From assembly GCA_012861695.1 (NCBI GenBank), contig JAAOOA010000127.1:29178186-29242185 (forward strand): DNA of 64,000 nucleotides. The letters run 5' to 3'. Of the stretch, positions 1-11,938 are shown piece by piece (the first letter of the stretch is position 1; each line of letters starts with the position of its first letter). The notes beneath the pieces were generated by a model. It was not told where the DNA came from and searched no databases. It was given only the letters and a program-made list of their open reading frames with translations. The DNA is from Trematomus loennbergii. Lineage: Eukaryota > Chordata > Actinopteri > Perciformes > Nototheniidae. The translations under genes and the position numbers were made by a program.

Positions 1-244
1 AAACGTAACGGCTCCGCGGACGTTACGTCACTATACCCGAAATACGTCACTATACCCAAGAAGTAAACAATGGAAAATGAGAAATCTCCAACGAGGCGTT
101 CTGGGGCAGCATAGACAGGTATTTCTGTGTTAGAGTTTTACTCGCTACAGGGTGTACTTTGAGGGTTTGTGACTCTGCAGAGCGTTTACATGCAGAAAAA
201 ACCTTATGGGTAATAACCGGAAAAGCATGACATGGGACCTTTAA
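1..244 (+). mobile_element. Right-end fragment of a TTAA-site TIR element
   Basis: Bases 1-240 match the right half of the complete element at 53357-54274, sharing the stretch around 'ggggcagcatagacaggt' and the terminus 'gcatgacatgggacct' followed by TTAA at 241-244. The copy is cut by the window edge, so its left end cannot be seen. Short reading frames in it are not genes. Confidence 0.8.
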
Positions 245-1437
245 GTCTACCAAACACAGCATACATGAAAAAACACTTAATCCAAGTCTTCAAATACAGA
301 AAAAAGACAATGATTGGGTAGGAGATATTTCAGATATAAATCTTATCAGCTAACAATGGGGCTTTTTATTTACTTGTAATGTTCATAAGCTTCTAGGCTG
401 CTTAAAAAAGGATCAAAACAGAGCTTGTTTATAAGAACATAAAGATCTAATCAAAGCCCTGAGCCCAACACAGAGGACCTGGCTCGTACAAGTTCATCTC
501 GTTATTAAGTCGGGTAAAAAAAAATGAAGATTGTGTATTCATTTGATCTGATCAACATAATGAATGTTTGTTGTCTTTCTAAAAGTGCAAGTTGAACACC
601 CCTAAGCTAAAGGCTCTTTCTCCTTGCTCTTAACTCCCTTTTAATAAGCGTGTGAAGTTTAAGCATGACTCTCCTTAAACACAACTGGAGCGACAAAACT
701 CCCAATGAACAGTCACTAAAGGCGAAGGTAGACTCCTCACTTTGACACGTTTCAATTGAAAGAGCCCGTACTGACGTTTTAGCTTGTTAGACGATGTTTA
801 ATAACTCACAAAACAAACAAAAACAATAACTTAAAGAGGACCAAACAGTCAACAGAAAGTCTCTGCGTCATACTAATTACTTAATTAAATACAAATGTGT
901 GTGATCTAAAATAACAACAATAATGAAGGTAATTGCCATAGGCTAATTAAGCATTTGGCTTCTACAACCACATCAGCCCTGACACAGTACTCATGATACA
1001 ACCATTTGACAATATGTAAAGCAGTGGTTGACTGAAATGGGTTTTTAATTGGAGATGCTGATATTTATTAAGCAGGCCGTCTGATTAGTGGTGCCTATTT
1101 TCATCATTTTGGGTGTAATGTTTTGCAAATAGGACACACATTTGTTAACTGTTTTAATATCTAGAAACACAGTGGCGAACCGTGTCTATCACAACTGGAC
1201 CTTCTGTGACACAACACCCCCCGCCGCCGCCCCTTGAAGGCCCTGACGGTCGCCACTGATGAAACACTTGTATTGTCCTCATTGTGTCTGTTGGCTTAAG
1301 GAGTTCTGCACCTTCATGTTGGCTCAGTGTGATACTGTAATAAGTAAATCATTAGCTTAGGAATCGGTTGATTATCTTAAAAATACCAAATCGTCCTGAT
1401 GAAGTCAGATGTACCATTATGTGAAGGTGCTAGTCCA
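245..1437. other. st7 intron sequence, nothing recognised
   Basis: AT-rich sequence downstream of st7 exon 2 on the minus strand. I see no exon-like stretch, terminal repeat or tandem array here. Confidence 0.5.
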
Positions 1438-1738
1438 GCAGTGGCTCAGTCAGTAGGGGCTTGGACTGGGAGCTGTAGGGTCGCCGGTTCAAGTCCCCGA
1501 CCAGACCTAAATATGGAGTGTGGACTGCTACTTGGAGAGGTCCCAGTTCACCTCCTGCCCTGCCGTGGTGCCCTTGAGCAAGGCACCGGACATCGCCCTT
1601 CCCCCCTCACTCCCATTGCTCCCCGGGCGCTGTACAATAGCTGCCCACTGCTCCTAGTACTAGACTCCTGGTACTTTGATGGGTTAAAAGCAGAGAACAC
1701 ATTTCACTGTGTGCTGCATGTGTGACCATTACAGAGGG
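1438..1738 (+). mobile_element. tRNA-derived SINE
   Basis: The first ~70 bases look like a tRNA-type RNA polymerase III promoter: an A-box-like 'tggctcagtcagtagggg' and a B-box 'ggttcaagtcc' near 1487. A unique body and a 3' part with 'cccttgagcaaggcaccgga', common in fish SINE tails, follow. The open frame running through it is incidental. The family name cannot be given without a repeat library. Confidence 0.75.
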
Positions 1739-2086
1739 TTTCATCCCTCCTAATTCTTCTAATTCAAACTAGTCTGGTTGATCTGTTTAGAGACAAATAG
1801 ACGAAAACGTGACTATCAATATTAAGCTTGAATGTTGCTCTAAGCACGTAGAAAATGTACTTATATAAGAATCATTAAATGGTAAAAGTTTTAATGACTG
1901 AATGTGTGAAAACATCCAGAATACTGATGACAGCTCCAGTACTTCATAAGTGTACAGGCTGCCATGAGGATAAGCTGTTTGACTGTCAGTGAGTGATTTT
2001 AGATGGGGCTCATCTAGAACTCTAGAGGAAATCCGCCTAATTAGGTACATAAACATATTTTTTAAATAACCAGTGTCGCTCATACG

Positions 2087-2857
2087 TAGGGTTGCAAAAT
2101 TCCGGGAATTTTCAAAGATGGAAACTTTCCATGGGAATTAACGGGAATAAACGGGAATTAACGGGAATAAACGGGAATTAACGGGAATAAACGGGAATTA
2201 TGGGAATAAACGGGAATTAACAGGAATTAACGGGAATTAACGGGAATAAACGGGAATAACGGGAATTTATGGGAATAAACTGGGAATTTATGGGAATAAA
2301 CGGGAATTAACAGGAATTAACAGGAATAAACGGGAATTAACGGAATTTATGGGAATAAACAGGAATTAACAGGAATAAACAGGAATTAACGGGAATAACG
2401 GGAATAAACGGGAATTTATGGGAATAAACGGGAATTTATGGGAATAAACTGGGAATTTTCTAAATTGAAGGTTGGCTCTTCATAGGGAAATATAGTTGGG
2501 GAAAGTATATTTTAGCATAATCTTGACTAAAACAAACAGATGCCATTCAAGTACACTTGAATATCCATGCCATAGCACACTGCTTACTGCATGGCTATTG
2601 AGACCACACCCCTACAGGCACTGTGCATTCCTCCATCACATGCACAGATGAGTAATATTTAACTCAACATTCCTGTTTTCGTTCTTCAATGAAACAAATA
2701 ATTGTTCATAAAATAATTAAAACTTTAAAAAAATATATATATATAAAATAAAAGAAATCTGTTGAAATGTCATGTTTTTTGTTTAATTTTGCATCGAATA
2801 TATCCAAAATTCCCAGCTTAACTTCCCATGGAAACTTTCCGCCCCTTTGCAACCCTA
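2087..2857. mobile_element. Non-autonomous hAT element with an internal minisatellite
   Basis: The ends are inverted: left 'tagggttgcaaaattcc' and right 'cctttgcaaccctac'. Inside each end is a shared block containing 'ggaaactttcc'. The element is flanked by a perfect 8-bp target-site duplication, ctcatacg, at 2079-2086 and 2858-2865, the hAT signature. The internal region 2135-2455 is a degenerate array of 'gggaattaac' and 'gggaataaac' units, so the element is partly tandem repeat. There is no transposase. Confidence 0.9.
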
Positions 2858-2865
2858 CTCATACG

Positions 2866-3899
2866 TATCCTACAGGTTTCCACATTTCTCAATCACCTCA
2901 CAGCGCACGTGCACACCTTCTCTAAGCAGCCTGTTAGCGCACACTGGCTAGCTGCCCGCGGGGAAGAGAGAGTGAGTTAATTAAGAGAGGAGCTATTTTA
3001 AAATACAGACCAACCACTGTTGCACAGTCATCTCTGTGAACAACTTGAAAGAGAGATAAAACACCGGCGTGAGGAGGAAACGCCTCGCTAACCGATACTG
3101 CTTTGATGATATTTGTCACATCTCTTTTTATTTATACACTTACATTTCTGCACAATTTGCCTTCTGTAGAGCAGCTAAGGGAAAAGTATACAGAGAGCTC
3201 TATTCATATCTTCATCCATGGGCAGCGGTAAAGAAGGATAGAGAAAGCTATTAATGTTCCCTTTACTATTGTGCACTACATATACAGACTATCAGCAGAC
3301 GCTACAATTTACAGATGTTCCCTAAACGTCTCATATGCATGCTTTCCAAAGTCTGCATTAGCATCGTTTAGCATACAGCTACAGTGCAAGTCAATCCACA
3401 GATATTTGATGTGGTGACTATGATTTAGATGTAGTTGTTTGTTCACGCTTGTTGTCATAAACTTTGTGTACGCATTTGATTTGTACAATCTAGAATAACT
3501 ATAGGTTGTGAGGTCCAGGGGTCTCCAGTCAGTGCATCACATGTAGCTTGTCCCAGTTTCTCTTTTTCTTTACCTTTTCACTGCCATGCAATTAATGGTT
3601 AACATCCACGCCGGAATTACGGGATGAACTTAGGGATAATACTTTATTGATTCCAATTTGGGAAATGTTTGCGTTGCAGCAGCATAAAAGACAAGGCATT
3701 GCACATAAGAGAAATGTAATTGAATACTGTTTGACAAACTGGTCGTTTGCTTGTGCCACAAACCTTAAACCGAACAGCTGTACAAGAGAGCTATCAAGGT
3801 GTTGACAGAAAGCCAAATTCATACCATCCTTGAAAAACACAATTTCTTGAGTTTTGACCATTTTAAGTCTTTTAAAAGTATGTGTTTTTTTTATAAATG
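2866..3899. other. st7 intron sequence with a short retroelement-like tail
   Basis: Mostly featureless. Around 3630-3670 'atactttattgattccaat' resembles a 3' tail seen in many fish non-LTR elements; related tails occur near 49228 and 50277. No exon was found. Confidence 0.4.
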
Positions 3900-4330
3900 T
3901 TTACATGGACTGGCCCCCCCCCCCCCTCCTTAGGGGAATTCATCCACAAAAAACACACTGGACGCTGCACTAGGTCAGAAACCAGAGGAGACTGTGAAGT
4001 CCACCGCAGACGGACCACTTTTGGACAAAATGTCCATTAAAGGCAGCTCATTGTGGAATAGCCTCCCAACTGAGATACGGGATTGTCCCACTCTCAATAG
4101 TTTTAAAGGTCAACTCAAAGAATGGATGAGAAACAACCAGACGTGCAATCACCGCTAAATGCACTTTAACACAGGGGTATCTCCTCTTGCACTTTATATA
4201 TCATAGCTGCTACATTGTACTGCCATGTGGTAAATGCTTGTATGCTACTCATGCTATTTTGCATATCATGTATTCATTTTTGCTATGTACATAAATGTCA
4301 TGTTCTTATATGTTGTATGTGACGGGACTA
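3900..4330 (+). pseudogene. 3' end of a non-LTR retrotransposon (LINE) with ORF2 C-terminus
   Basis: A poly-C run is followed by a frame that reads, without stops from about 3953 to the TAA at 4156-4158, a peptide containing 'GSSLWNSLPTEIRD' and 'FKGQLKEWMRN'. The pattern LWNSLP...I...FK..L is typical of the extreme C-terminus of reverse transcriptases of CR1/L2-like and related fish LINEs. After the stop comes an AT-rich 3' UTR-like tail. Only this 5'-truncated remnant is present; the reverse transcriptase and endonuclease domains are missing. The clade assignment is an inference. Confidence 0.6.
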
Positions 4331-5310
4331 CGGATGGAAATGAGCTCAAAGGTAAAATCCGGCATGTTTACACGTGAAGCATTATTTGTCTTAAGTGTTC
4401 ATTAATGTCCCTATTCAAATAAACGATTAAATGAAAAATGAAGAGTAGAAATAACAATTCTAAAATGTAAACATCTCAAAATAGAAATAAAAACAGCATT
4501 AAAAAAAATTGTATTGTGATTCTTAGTTATTGTCTTTTTTAGGCATCCAGGGTTTCTAGATGTATCGCGAGCGTAAACGTTGATAGCCCAAAAACTCACA
4601 AAACTCCTTGTTGTTGTTGTTGTGTTGTATAAAGCCAAACAATTACTTACCTGCATTTCAGGTAGCGTTAGCATATTAGCCTGGCATTGATGAGTCACTT
4701 TTTTCGTTCGCTTGGTAAGCTATTTCATGTTTGTTGCATTGAAATCCATTAGCACCTGCTATAAACAAACTCCTAGCTCCTATGCCGGGGTTATTGTTGC
4801 TCAGTAGGTGCATATCATTGTTGTTATAAACATAATAATGTCCTCTGGGGTGTTTAAACCAAGTATGATAGTTGGGCAAATATTATCCTTTATTGTCCTT
4901 TGCCTCAGACGCGGTCTCCCTCCACATCTCACAAAAACACCCCGACAAGTCCTCAGTAGTTTGAAAAGTGTGTTGCATGGTGTGATTCGTCAGGAGGATA
5001 AAGAGGTTTTTTGGCAGCTCGTCTTATGAAGGACCAAATGAGTATAGATTTCCTCTCTCTTCCGCTCCTGGTGGCCTCTGATCCTGTGATTATAGTCCTA
5101 ACTAATGACATCCCGGGCTCATAAAGTCAGCCGGGGAGCCACCTCTGAGAATTCATGTCGTCTTTGTAACATTATGAATGAGAATGTCAAGTAAGAGTGC
5201 ACAGTCATCAACCTTTGAAGTGTGAATTTTACATTTAGCTGATGCTCCAGAACGACGTGCAGTGGGTCTCACAGCAGGAGGTTCAGCACTGAAGGTAACA
5301 GTGAGGAGTC
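4331..5310. other. st7 intron sequence, nothing recognised
   Basis: No exon, terminal repeat or array could be supported. A short (ttg)n run lies near 4605-4622. Confidence 0.45.
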
Positions 5311-5823
5311 TCACTCACTGAGGCTGACACTTTGGGAAATAATGAATAATTGTGATGATTTTGACTGATATTGCAATTGCGATATGATTTGCGAGGGCAA
5401 AGATAATATTATTCACATAGTCATTGAAAAATAGAATGATTTTAGTGTGATTATAAATCCATTTGTATGCTGCAAATTCTCTGCAGTACCAAAGGGCCCT
5501 ATTGCGATCATTTTCAGGTTCATCTTGAATATTTTGTTCCCTCTCCTGGGACATGTCTCCATGCTTTAATGTTCAAAAAGCTCTTTATGTTTCTCATACT
5601 GCCTGTGCTGCTGCACCTCTTTTCACCCTCTGTCTGAAACCAGAGCTGCTCTGATTGGTTAGCTGGCCGGCTCTGTTGTGATTGGTCAACCACTTAGATA
5701 TGTCCCGCCCCCTTAGCCTATCACGTACAATGCTTTGTAGCGTTATTAAATATTGTGCTTACTGTGATTCGGATATTGCACTTGTCTATTTTGCGAATTC
5801 AATTAATTGTTAATAATTAAATT
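5311..5823. repeat. Probable decayed transposon sequence
   Basis: The stretch from 'cacctcttttcaccctctg' through 'ctgctctgattggttagctgg' and 'cccgcccccttagcctatcac' resembles sequence common in fish MITEs. I cannot find matching termini, so borders are approximate. Confidence 0.35.
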
Positions 5824-5872
5824 CAAGATTCAAGGCTTTATTGTCATGAGAACAATAAAGCCTTGAATCTTG
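5824..5872. repeat. Perfect 21-bp inverted repeat (hairpin)
   Basis: Arms at 5824-5844 and 5852-5872 are exact reverse complements, 'caagattcaaggctttattg' plus one base, around a 7-base loop 'catgaga'. The arm resembles a retroelement tail (compare 'ttcaaggttctttatgttgtc' near 57219), so it may be two tails joined head to head. Confidence 0.85.
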
Positions 5873-6055
5873 TGCAGTCTTCACACTCACTGCATTTAAG
5901 TAATGTTATTTGCATCAAAGAACAATTGTTTTCAACAAGTAATATCTATTCTTTGTGAGAAAACATCAATTTGTAATCTGGAAAACAGCACTGCTACCAA
6001 GAATTTCAAAACTGTGTTCAGTATTATATAGAGACAGTAAATGAATATTTCTTAC

Positions 6056-6138
6056 CAATATGAGTCCTGATATGAGGGAGGAAGTGCCCGTCAGAGCCAC
6101 GTAGAACTTGGGTGTCAGGGTGTTGAGAAACATGCTTA
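6056..6138 (-). CDS. st7: ST7 protein, coding exon 2
   Basis: An 83-bp exon with acceptor CAG just above 6138 and donor GTAAGA just below 6056. It starts in phase 1 (first two bases TA complete a split codon) and reads [20 protein letters not shown] then LISGLIL. This agrees residue for residue with vertebrate ST7 after its first exon; the ST7L paralogue has TVFLNSLTPKF and GLIF here, so the gene is st7. The exon contributes hydrophobic, membrane-associated sequence near the N-terminus. ST7 is a conserved membrane-associated protein proposed as a tumour suppressor; its biochemical role is unsettled. Exon 3 (expected to begin IFEWWYF) is not in the window and must lie left of base 1. Any of three upstream regions could supply the first exon. 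Confidence 0.95.
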
Positions 6139-6617
6139 CTGTGAAGGAGACACAAAGAGAGACAGATGGGTTAGAAAAACAAAAGAGAGTGTCTCAGAAA
6201 AGATATTTGTAGAATCAAATGCTGCTTTTCATTATAAAACTAGGTTACGGAGAAACATCAGACAAGCGTTAGACTGCAAGAAAAACATCAAAAAGACTCG
6301 GTGACATTTGTGTTTTCACGACATGAAACGTTTCCTGTTGAAACAACGCATCCACATGCAGGCTTTGGCATTTCCCAGAGTGCCCTGCTGCTCAGAAGTG
6401 AAAAAGCACAACACCAGGGGAGCAGGGTAAGCCCAACTATGCACTGAAGATACACCGTGGGGACAAACACCAGAAGGGAAATGGAGCTTAACTACCAGAT
6501 ATAATACACCATTAACTCTTCACAAGCAATTAACAACTCTTACTTGGCAAATGCAACTTTTAGAAAGAAAAACTTCATCTAGATGGTGTTTAAATGGCTA
6601 TTAGAGTTCAAATATAT
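6139..6617. other. st7 intron just upstream of exon 2
   Basis: Ordinary intron sequence with no recognisable element. Confidence 0.4.
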
Positions 6618-7840
6618 TGGTGCAGGAATGAGTACTAAACCCTGAAATTAGTTAGCATTTTAGCAATTATGCCAACTCAAAGTAAATGGTTTTGGGAATG
6701 GGTTTGGTTAGATGCTTGAAATAAGGTCAAAGGTTAATATAGGTTTCTTCTACATAAAATACCTCAGTAAATACACCACTTGTGAATGTCTGAAGCTTTT
6801 ATGTGGTCTAAAATGAGCATTAGCCTCCTTTAGCTTAGCGATGGTGACGTGAAGTCATGTGACCGTGCTGTAGTTCCTTTATAGCCCAACATTAGCCACC
6901 TTTAGCTTAGCGATGGTGACGTGAAGTCATGTGACCGTGCTGTAGTTCCTTTATAGCCCAACATTAGCTGCCTTTAGCTTAGCGGTGGTGACGTGAAGCC
7001 ATGTGACCGTGCTGTAGTTCCTTTATAGCCCAACATTAGCCACCTTTAGCTTAGCGGTGGTGACGTGAAGCCATGTGACCGTTCTGTAGTTCCTTTATAG
7101 CCCAACATTAGCCACCTTTAGCTTAGCGGTGGTGTCGTGAAGTCATGTGACCGTGCTGTAGTTCCTTTATAGCCCAACATTAGCTGCCTTTAGCTTAGCG
7201 GTGGTGACGTGAAGTCATGTGACCGTGCTGTAGTTCCTTTATAGCCAACATTAGCCGCCTTTAGCTTAGCGGTGGTGACGTGAAGTCATGTGACCGTGCT
7301 GTAGTTCCTTTATAGCCCAACATTAGCTGCCTTTAGCTTAGCGGTGGTGACGTGAAGTCATGTGACCGTGCTGTAGTTCCTTTATAGCCCAACATTAGCC
7401 ACCTTTAGCTTAGCGGTGGTGACGTGAAGCCATGTGACCGTGCTGTAGTTCCTTTATAGCCCAACATTAGCCACCTTTAGCTTAGCGGTGGTGACGTGAA
7501 GTCATGTGACCGTGCTGTAGTTCCTTTATAGCCCAACATTAGCCACCTTTAGCTTAGCGGTGGTGTCGTGAAGTCATGTGACCGTGCTGTAGTTCCTTTA
7601 TAACCCAACGTTAGCTTTTTACTTCCGGAGATTGCAATTACACTTCAAATATTATTAAAGAGGTGTTAATATGTGCAGAATATCCTGCTCAACAAAATGT
7701 GAAGTATCATTAACGTGTGTTTGCCACAGATCTCTAAAATCCATTGGAAAGATTCCTTTGCTTTTGGTCGAGGGAGCCCTTGCGATGCTAACTTTCGGGT
7801 CAGCCTACAAAGACATGTCATCAATGCACCCTCTGTAGAA
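6618..7840. mobile_element. Member of a dispersed foldback-type repeat family carrying a minisatellite
   Basis: The left part begins 'ggtgcaggaatgagtacta' and the right part contains 'ggtcgagggagccctt'. Related blocks recur, often inverted, at about 10540-10865, 22030-22712, 28330-28510, 35428-36300, 38010-38330, 44245-45130 and 61456-62179. Shared landmarks are 'tttagcttagcggtggtg', 'cagaccttatt' and 'ggactcattcctg'. No coding sequence is present. Outer borders are approximate. Confidence 0.6.
6819..7612. repeat. 72-bp minisatellite, 11 copies
   Basis: The unit runs 'acattagccacctttagctt' then 'agcggtggtgacgtgaagtc', 'atgtgaccgtgctgtagttc' and 'ctttatagccca', 72 bases, repeated about 11 times with few changes (gatg/ggtg, gacg/gtcg, cacc/tgcc or cgcc). 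One copy has lost a base near 7246. Each unit carries TGACGTGA or TGTCGTGA followed by GTCATGTGAC. Confidence 0.95.
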
Positions 7841-9089
7841 GTTAATTAACTAGCATTTGTCTCAATCTGTAGCTGGTAGTTAATTTGCTGAGCCTAGCTT
7901 AAAATAAGTAGCAAACAATAAAGTATAGATAAAATAAAATATACAACTCTAATCAGTAAACGCAAGTCTCATTAGTTAGTGATTATAAAATGGAATGGAA
8001 GTCACAATGTACTTTAAATATGCAGAGAAGTATTAAAGATATAATTGAACAAAACAAAAACATTAGATTTTAAATGCTAAACCCACGTGCTTCACCTTGA
8101 CATTTCAGTCTGGTTTCTATACCATTTATTTCCTCATGCGACGTTATATTTGATCCTGTGAACTGGAGAATTGCAGCTGTAGCCAATGATCCATATCAAT
8201 GAGTTTACAGTAAGGAGCTGATCATGCTTTTCTTAAAAATCCCAGCCTTCACCATGATCCATTTGGACATATGTATTTCTATTCCACCCGCAGTGTTTAG
8301 ACGGTAATGTATTTCTCGTTTATGTCGCAGATTATTTGTGTTTTTCATGTCACAAAGTTTTTCATGTCACAAAGTTGACACATTAACTGTATTGTGATAT
8401 GTTTGCAGAATGAAGCAATAAAACAGAGTCTTCCTCTGCCATCTGTTTTCAATTTGTGTTTTCAATTTCACAAACATCTCTCTGAGAAAAAAAAGTGACG
8501 GATGAAATGTGCAGCTTGACCTTGTTTAATTATCTGAGAAACGTTTTCATTACAATATAACAACACAGAGTCTTTCAGACTGAAATTCTGTCGCAGATAG
8601 ATTAAGAGTTATGTGTTTATGCATTAATTCGGGTCATGTTAAAGTGGATTCAGGTAATAAGGTGACCGATTAGCCTCAGAAATCTGAGCTTGAAGGGGGA
8701 AAACGGAGGATTAGGAGACTGAAGAGGATCTAAGTAATGATCTGTTTGGAGAGATTAGCAGCTCAGAGTAAAGTGTAGGGTGTACAGTCCACCTGGACAA
8801 AGGTCACTCATGTTTACCTTCTAAATATGACATAATATGATCAAATCAGTCTATATGTTTGTATGGTGCTGTGCATTCAGGTGTAGCGCATTCTGTAGTA
8901 GAGTTATCATAACAGACACTAATTGGCAGCAAAAAAGAGAAAGGAAGTGCATCAATAATAAAGTGGGACAGATTTTTGGTGGCCTGCCAAAATGCACCAT
9001 CATTTCTGCCGATGGCTACAGGTGACCTTCCCCTCCATCATTGGCTGTAAGTTCAACGGCTCTTTGAGCTGTAGTAAATCAAGATAAAT
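7841..9089. other. st7 intron sequence, nothing recognised
   Basis: AT-rich. A direct repeat 'tttttcatgtcacaaagtt' occurs at about 8341-8376. No exon or TIR element was supported. Confidence 0.4.
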
Positions 9090-9094
9090 TGATA

Positions 9095-9620
9095 CAGGGT
9101 ATATGCAGGAATCCTGAAGTCAGATGTAAGACCTTTTAAGACCTTTTTTAAGACCCTTTCCATACATTTTAAGACCTCATCGCCACTTGGAGTTTTAACC
9201 GGTTACATTGGCGACACGCTTTACCTCACATTTACTATACACAGTATTGATTGTCCTTCCTCCTTATCTTCCAACCATTTGGACGCAAACTTGCATTTCC
9301 CCATAACGATGTTGTTTAACAACCGGCGTAAACGGACCTTCGTGCTATCAAGCAGTGAGCGTGCGATGTCCTGTTCAGATGACGTCAAATCCAACGGGAT
9401 GCCATAAATAAACTACACAGAATCACACTACACACCTACGCAATGATTACATTCAGGCAGACTGTAGAATACAACCTCTTTGGACAATGTATATACTTAT
9501 TGAAAACAAGCTACACAATGTAATACCTTGGAAAATGCCGTTTAATACTTTTTAATAGCCTTAATTTTCGCTAAATTGATTATCAACTTTTAATACTTTT
9601 AAGACCCCGCGGACACCCTG
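9095..9620. mobile_element. Non-autonomous TIR element with a 5-bp target duplication, copy 1
   Basis: The element starts CAGGGTATATGCAGGAATCC and ends GCGGACACCCTG. It is flanked by a perfect 5-bp direct repeat, tgata, at 9090-9094 and 9621-9625. The body contains repeated 'ttttaagacc' words near both ends. A nearly identical second copy at 35620-36163 has a different 5-bp repeat. It has no coding capacity. Confidence 0.85.
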
Positions 9621-9625
9621 TGATA

Positions 9626-10149
9626 GACAATTGTCTTTGAACAACGTTTATTGGGGCCATTATAGGTAGAACATATATCTAAGGTAGCCAGGGGAGGGTG
9701 GTGGTATCTCAGGTTAATATTTACAAGAAAATATATTAGTTTTCTCTGAGATTGAAGCTGCTATAAAATGAAAAATCTATGTGAAACCCTTCAATATAAC
9801 AGCCAAGGGCATTTTTGCACTTAATTAATAATATATGCCAAAAAAAAGTCAAATAATTCAGCAATTTCTTCGTTTATTATATCAGAATCCAACTTTTTTT
9901 TGCTACTAACAAAAATATATATGTGGCTACCAATACTAATACATTTTAACCATCAAATATGATAAAAATCCATCCATCAGAATACTTCCCACTTTTTTAA
10001 TTTTGTATCTTTTTCAATGGCAGAAATTAGAGGTCATATATTTAGCTGGAAGTGTTAATTGTCATCTTAATTCCCAAGGAGACCCAAATGAGGATACGCT
10101 TTGGACCCCGCTCAGATGAATCCAAGACTCATGCTCTCGCAGTAAGACA

Positions 10150-10180
<31 letters not shown>

Positions 10181-10539
10181 TCTCACACATAAACTATGTG
10201 CAGCTGGACAGCTATTCATTGCAGTGAAGTGGAGGCTCTCGTGGAGCAGAAAAGGCTCTTTCAGATCAGCCTGTGGTCAGACACGACTTACAGCTGCTGT
10301 CAGCCTGAGCCGAGGAGAGGATCCTGCTGACTGGCAGAAAAAAGGCCTCTCTCATCTTCATCACTCTGGGAAATGTAGTTAAAATTGACATATGGTCTAT
10401 CGAGACTATACACACTGAACAATAAAGCAGAGTGCATGGTCGTATCCGATAGTTACAGATTCTTCACAATCAAAGCTAATCTGCATTAAATAGTTGTTTC
10501 CTTTAGTGGTAATACATCAAATTAATGTATGTATAATAA
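9626..10539. other. st7 intron with a short (CA)n tract
   Basis: A small CT/CA microsatellite lies at about 10151-10180. The rest shows nothing I can name. Confidence 0.45.
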
Positions 10540-10865
10540 ATGTTATGCTAGTTGAAGCGCAAACGTTGAAGTAAACAAACTAATGAGTTCACGTCACCAG
10601 CGATAAAAGCTAAAGGCGGCTAATGTTCGGCTTTGTACTTTTTAAAAGACACGTAAAAGCTTCTGACATTCACTAGTGAGGTATATACTGACGGATTTTA
10701 TGTTGTTCAACAAAACTTCAAATCTCTTCTGCTCGTGTTCACCACAGACCTTATTCCAGGCCGAACCAAACCCATCCAAAAAGCCATTGACTTTTAGACA
10801 AAGAAATCAGTTAGCGCTAAGATGCTAACTCATTTCTGGGTTTAGGACTTATTCCTGCACAACTA
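10540..10865 (-). mobile_element. Fragment of the foldback-type repeat family
   Basis: Contains 'gctaaaggcggctaatgttc', 'accacagaccttatt' and 'ggacttattcctgcac', in reverse orientation to the copy at 6618. It is degenerate and has no intact ends. Confidence 0.5.
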
Positions 10866-11930
10866 TTTAACTTTAAACTGAATTCTTTGTGGTTTCAGAC
10901 TAAAAGCAAAACCAGCTAGTGTGTCTGTAAACACAAACTGAGTAAGATTGACATTAAAGTTGACTTTTGAATTTGATATGTTAATACCTCAGGCTCTGCG
11001 AACATTTGATTTGATTGTCACCATTTGAAGTCAAGTTCGACAAAAAGAAAACTGGTAAAACAATAATGAGTCGCAGCGCTCTTTGATCTGTCTGTTAGCA
11101 GGTTTGCTTAATCAGAAAATAGGTCCTCTGTTAACTTGATCTCCGGGAATCGAGCTCCACAGTCACAAATCAATCAGTCCTTTTGTGTAATTTAAGTTAT
11201 AACACGGGTGTCCCATCTGGAGTACAACTAAGTCTCAAACTAAATTAAACTGAAATGTAATCAAGCCTCAATGTCACACAATTAGCTTCAGATCAGAGTG
11301 AGAAGTCTGATGGCTTTATGGATCAGAGGGATTACCGTGAAGCAGAATGTTTTACAAGCTAGAAAGGGTAAATGGACCCTAGGAATAACAAGTGAGTTTG
11401 TGAGGGTTTGTTCTGCCTTCACCCTGTCTTGCACTTTAAACAACATAGACTAAGTGATTCTGCTGTACTTGTGCCATGTATATAAATAGCAAGGTCACTA
11501 AAAACATGTTCCCTCTTTGTGTTCTGCAGCGAATAAAAGCATCAATTGAGCCACTGAAGAGAAAAAAAGACTCAATATCACCAGGAATATATGCACTGGA
11601 AACTACATGGGAGGATGGGGAGTTGGTTCTCTGAACATTTTGCAAAAAATGAAGCTAGATGATAGCATCTAGCCAATCTCAAGTAGACTCCTTTGTTGAT
11701 TTAACGGCCCACGCTTTCGAAACGTGACAAACTGCGTGTCCAATGTCATGGTGTCATTGAGTAAATCTTGGTTAAATCAGAAATAACATAAGAGTTGTTC
11801 CAAAAGGCCCAACCGTCAACAATAGGGAGGAGAAGTCAAATAATTCAAACATGGTGATAACAGCACACGTGTTTTCCTATGTATAGCTAAACGATAGTTA
11901 AGCCCAGTGAACATTCTCAAAAAGACATGT
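10866..11930. other. st7 intron sequence, nothing recognised
   Basis: No exon, array or terminal repeat could be supported. Confidence 0.4.
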
Positions 11931-11938
11931 GAATGGGT

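Noticed and set aside
1438..1505. A tRNA gene
   Set aside because: A- and B-box-like sequences are present, but no cloverleaf could be completed and the sequence continues as a SINE body.
6819..7612. Regular 72-bp repeats resembling a CRISPR-like array
   Set aside because: There are no unique spacers; the whole unit is repeated in tandem, in a eukaryotic intron.
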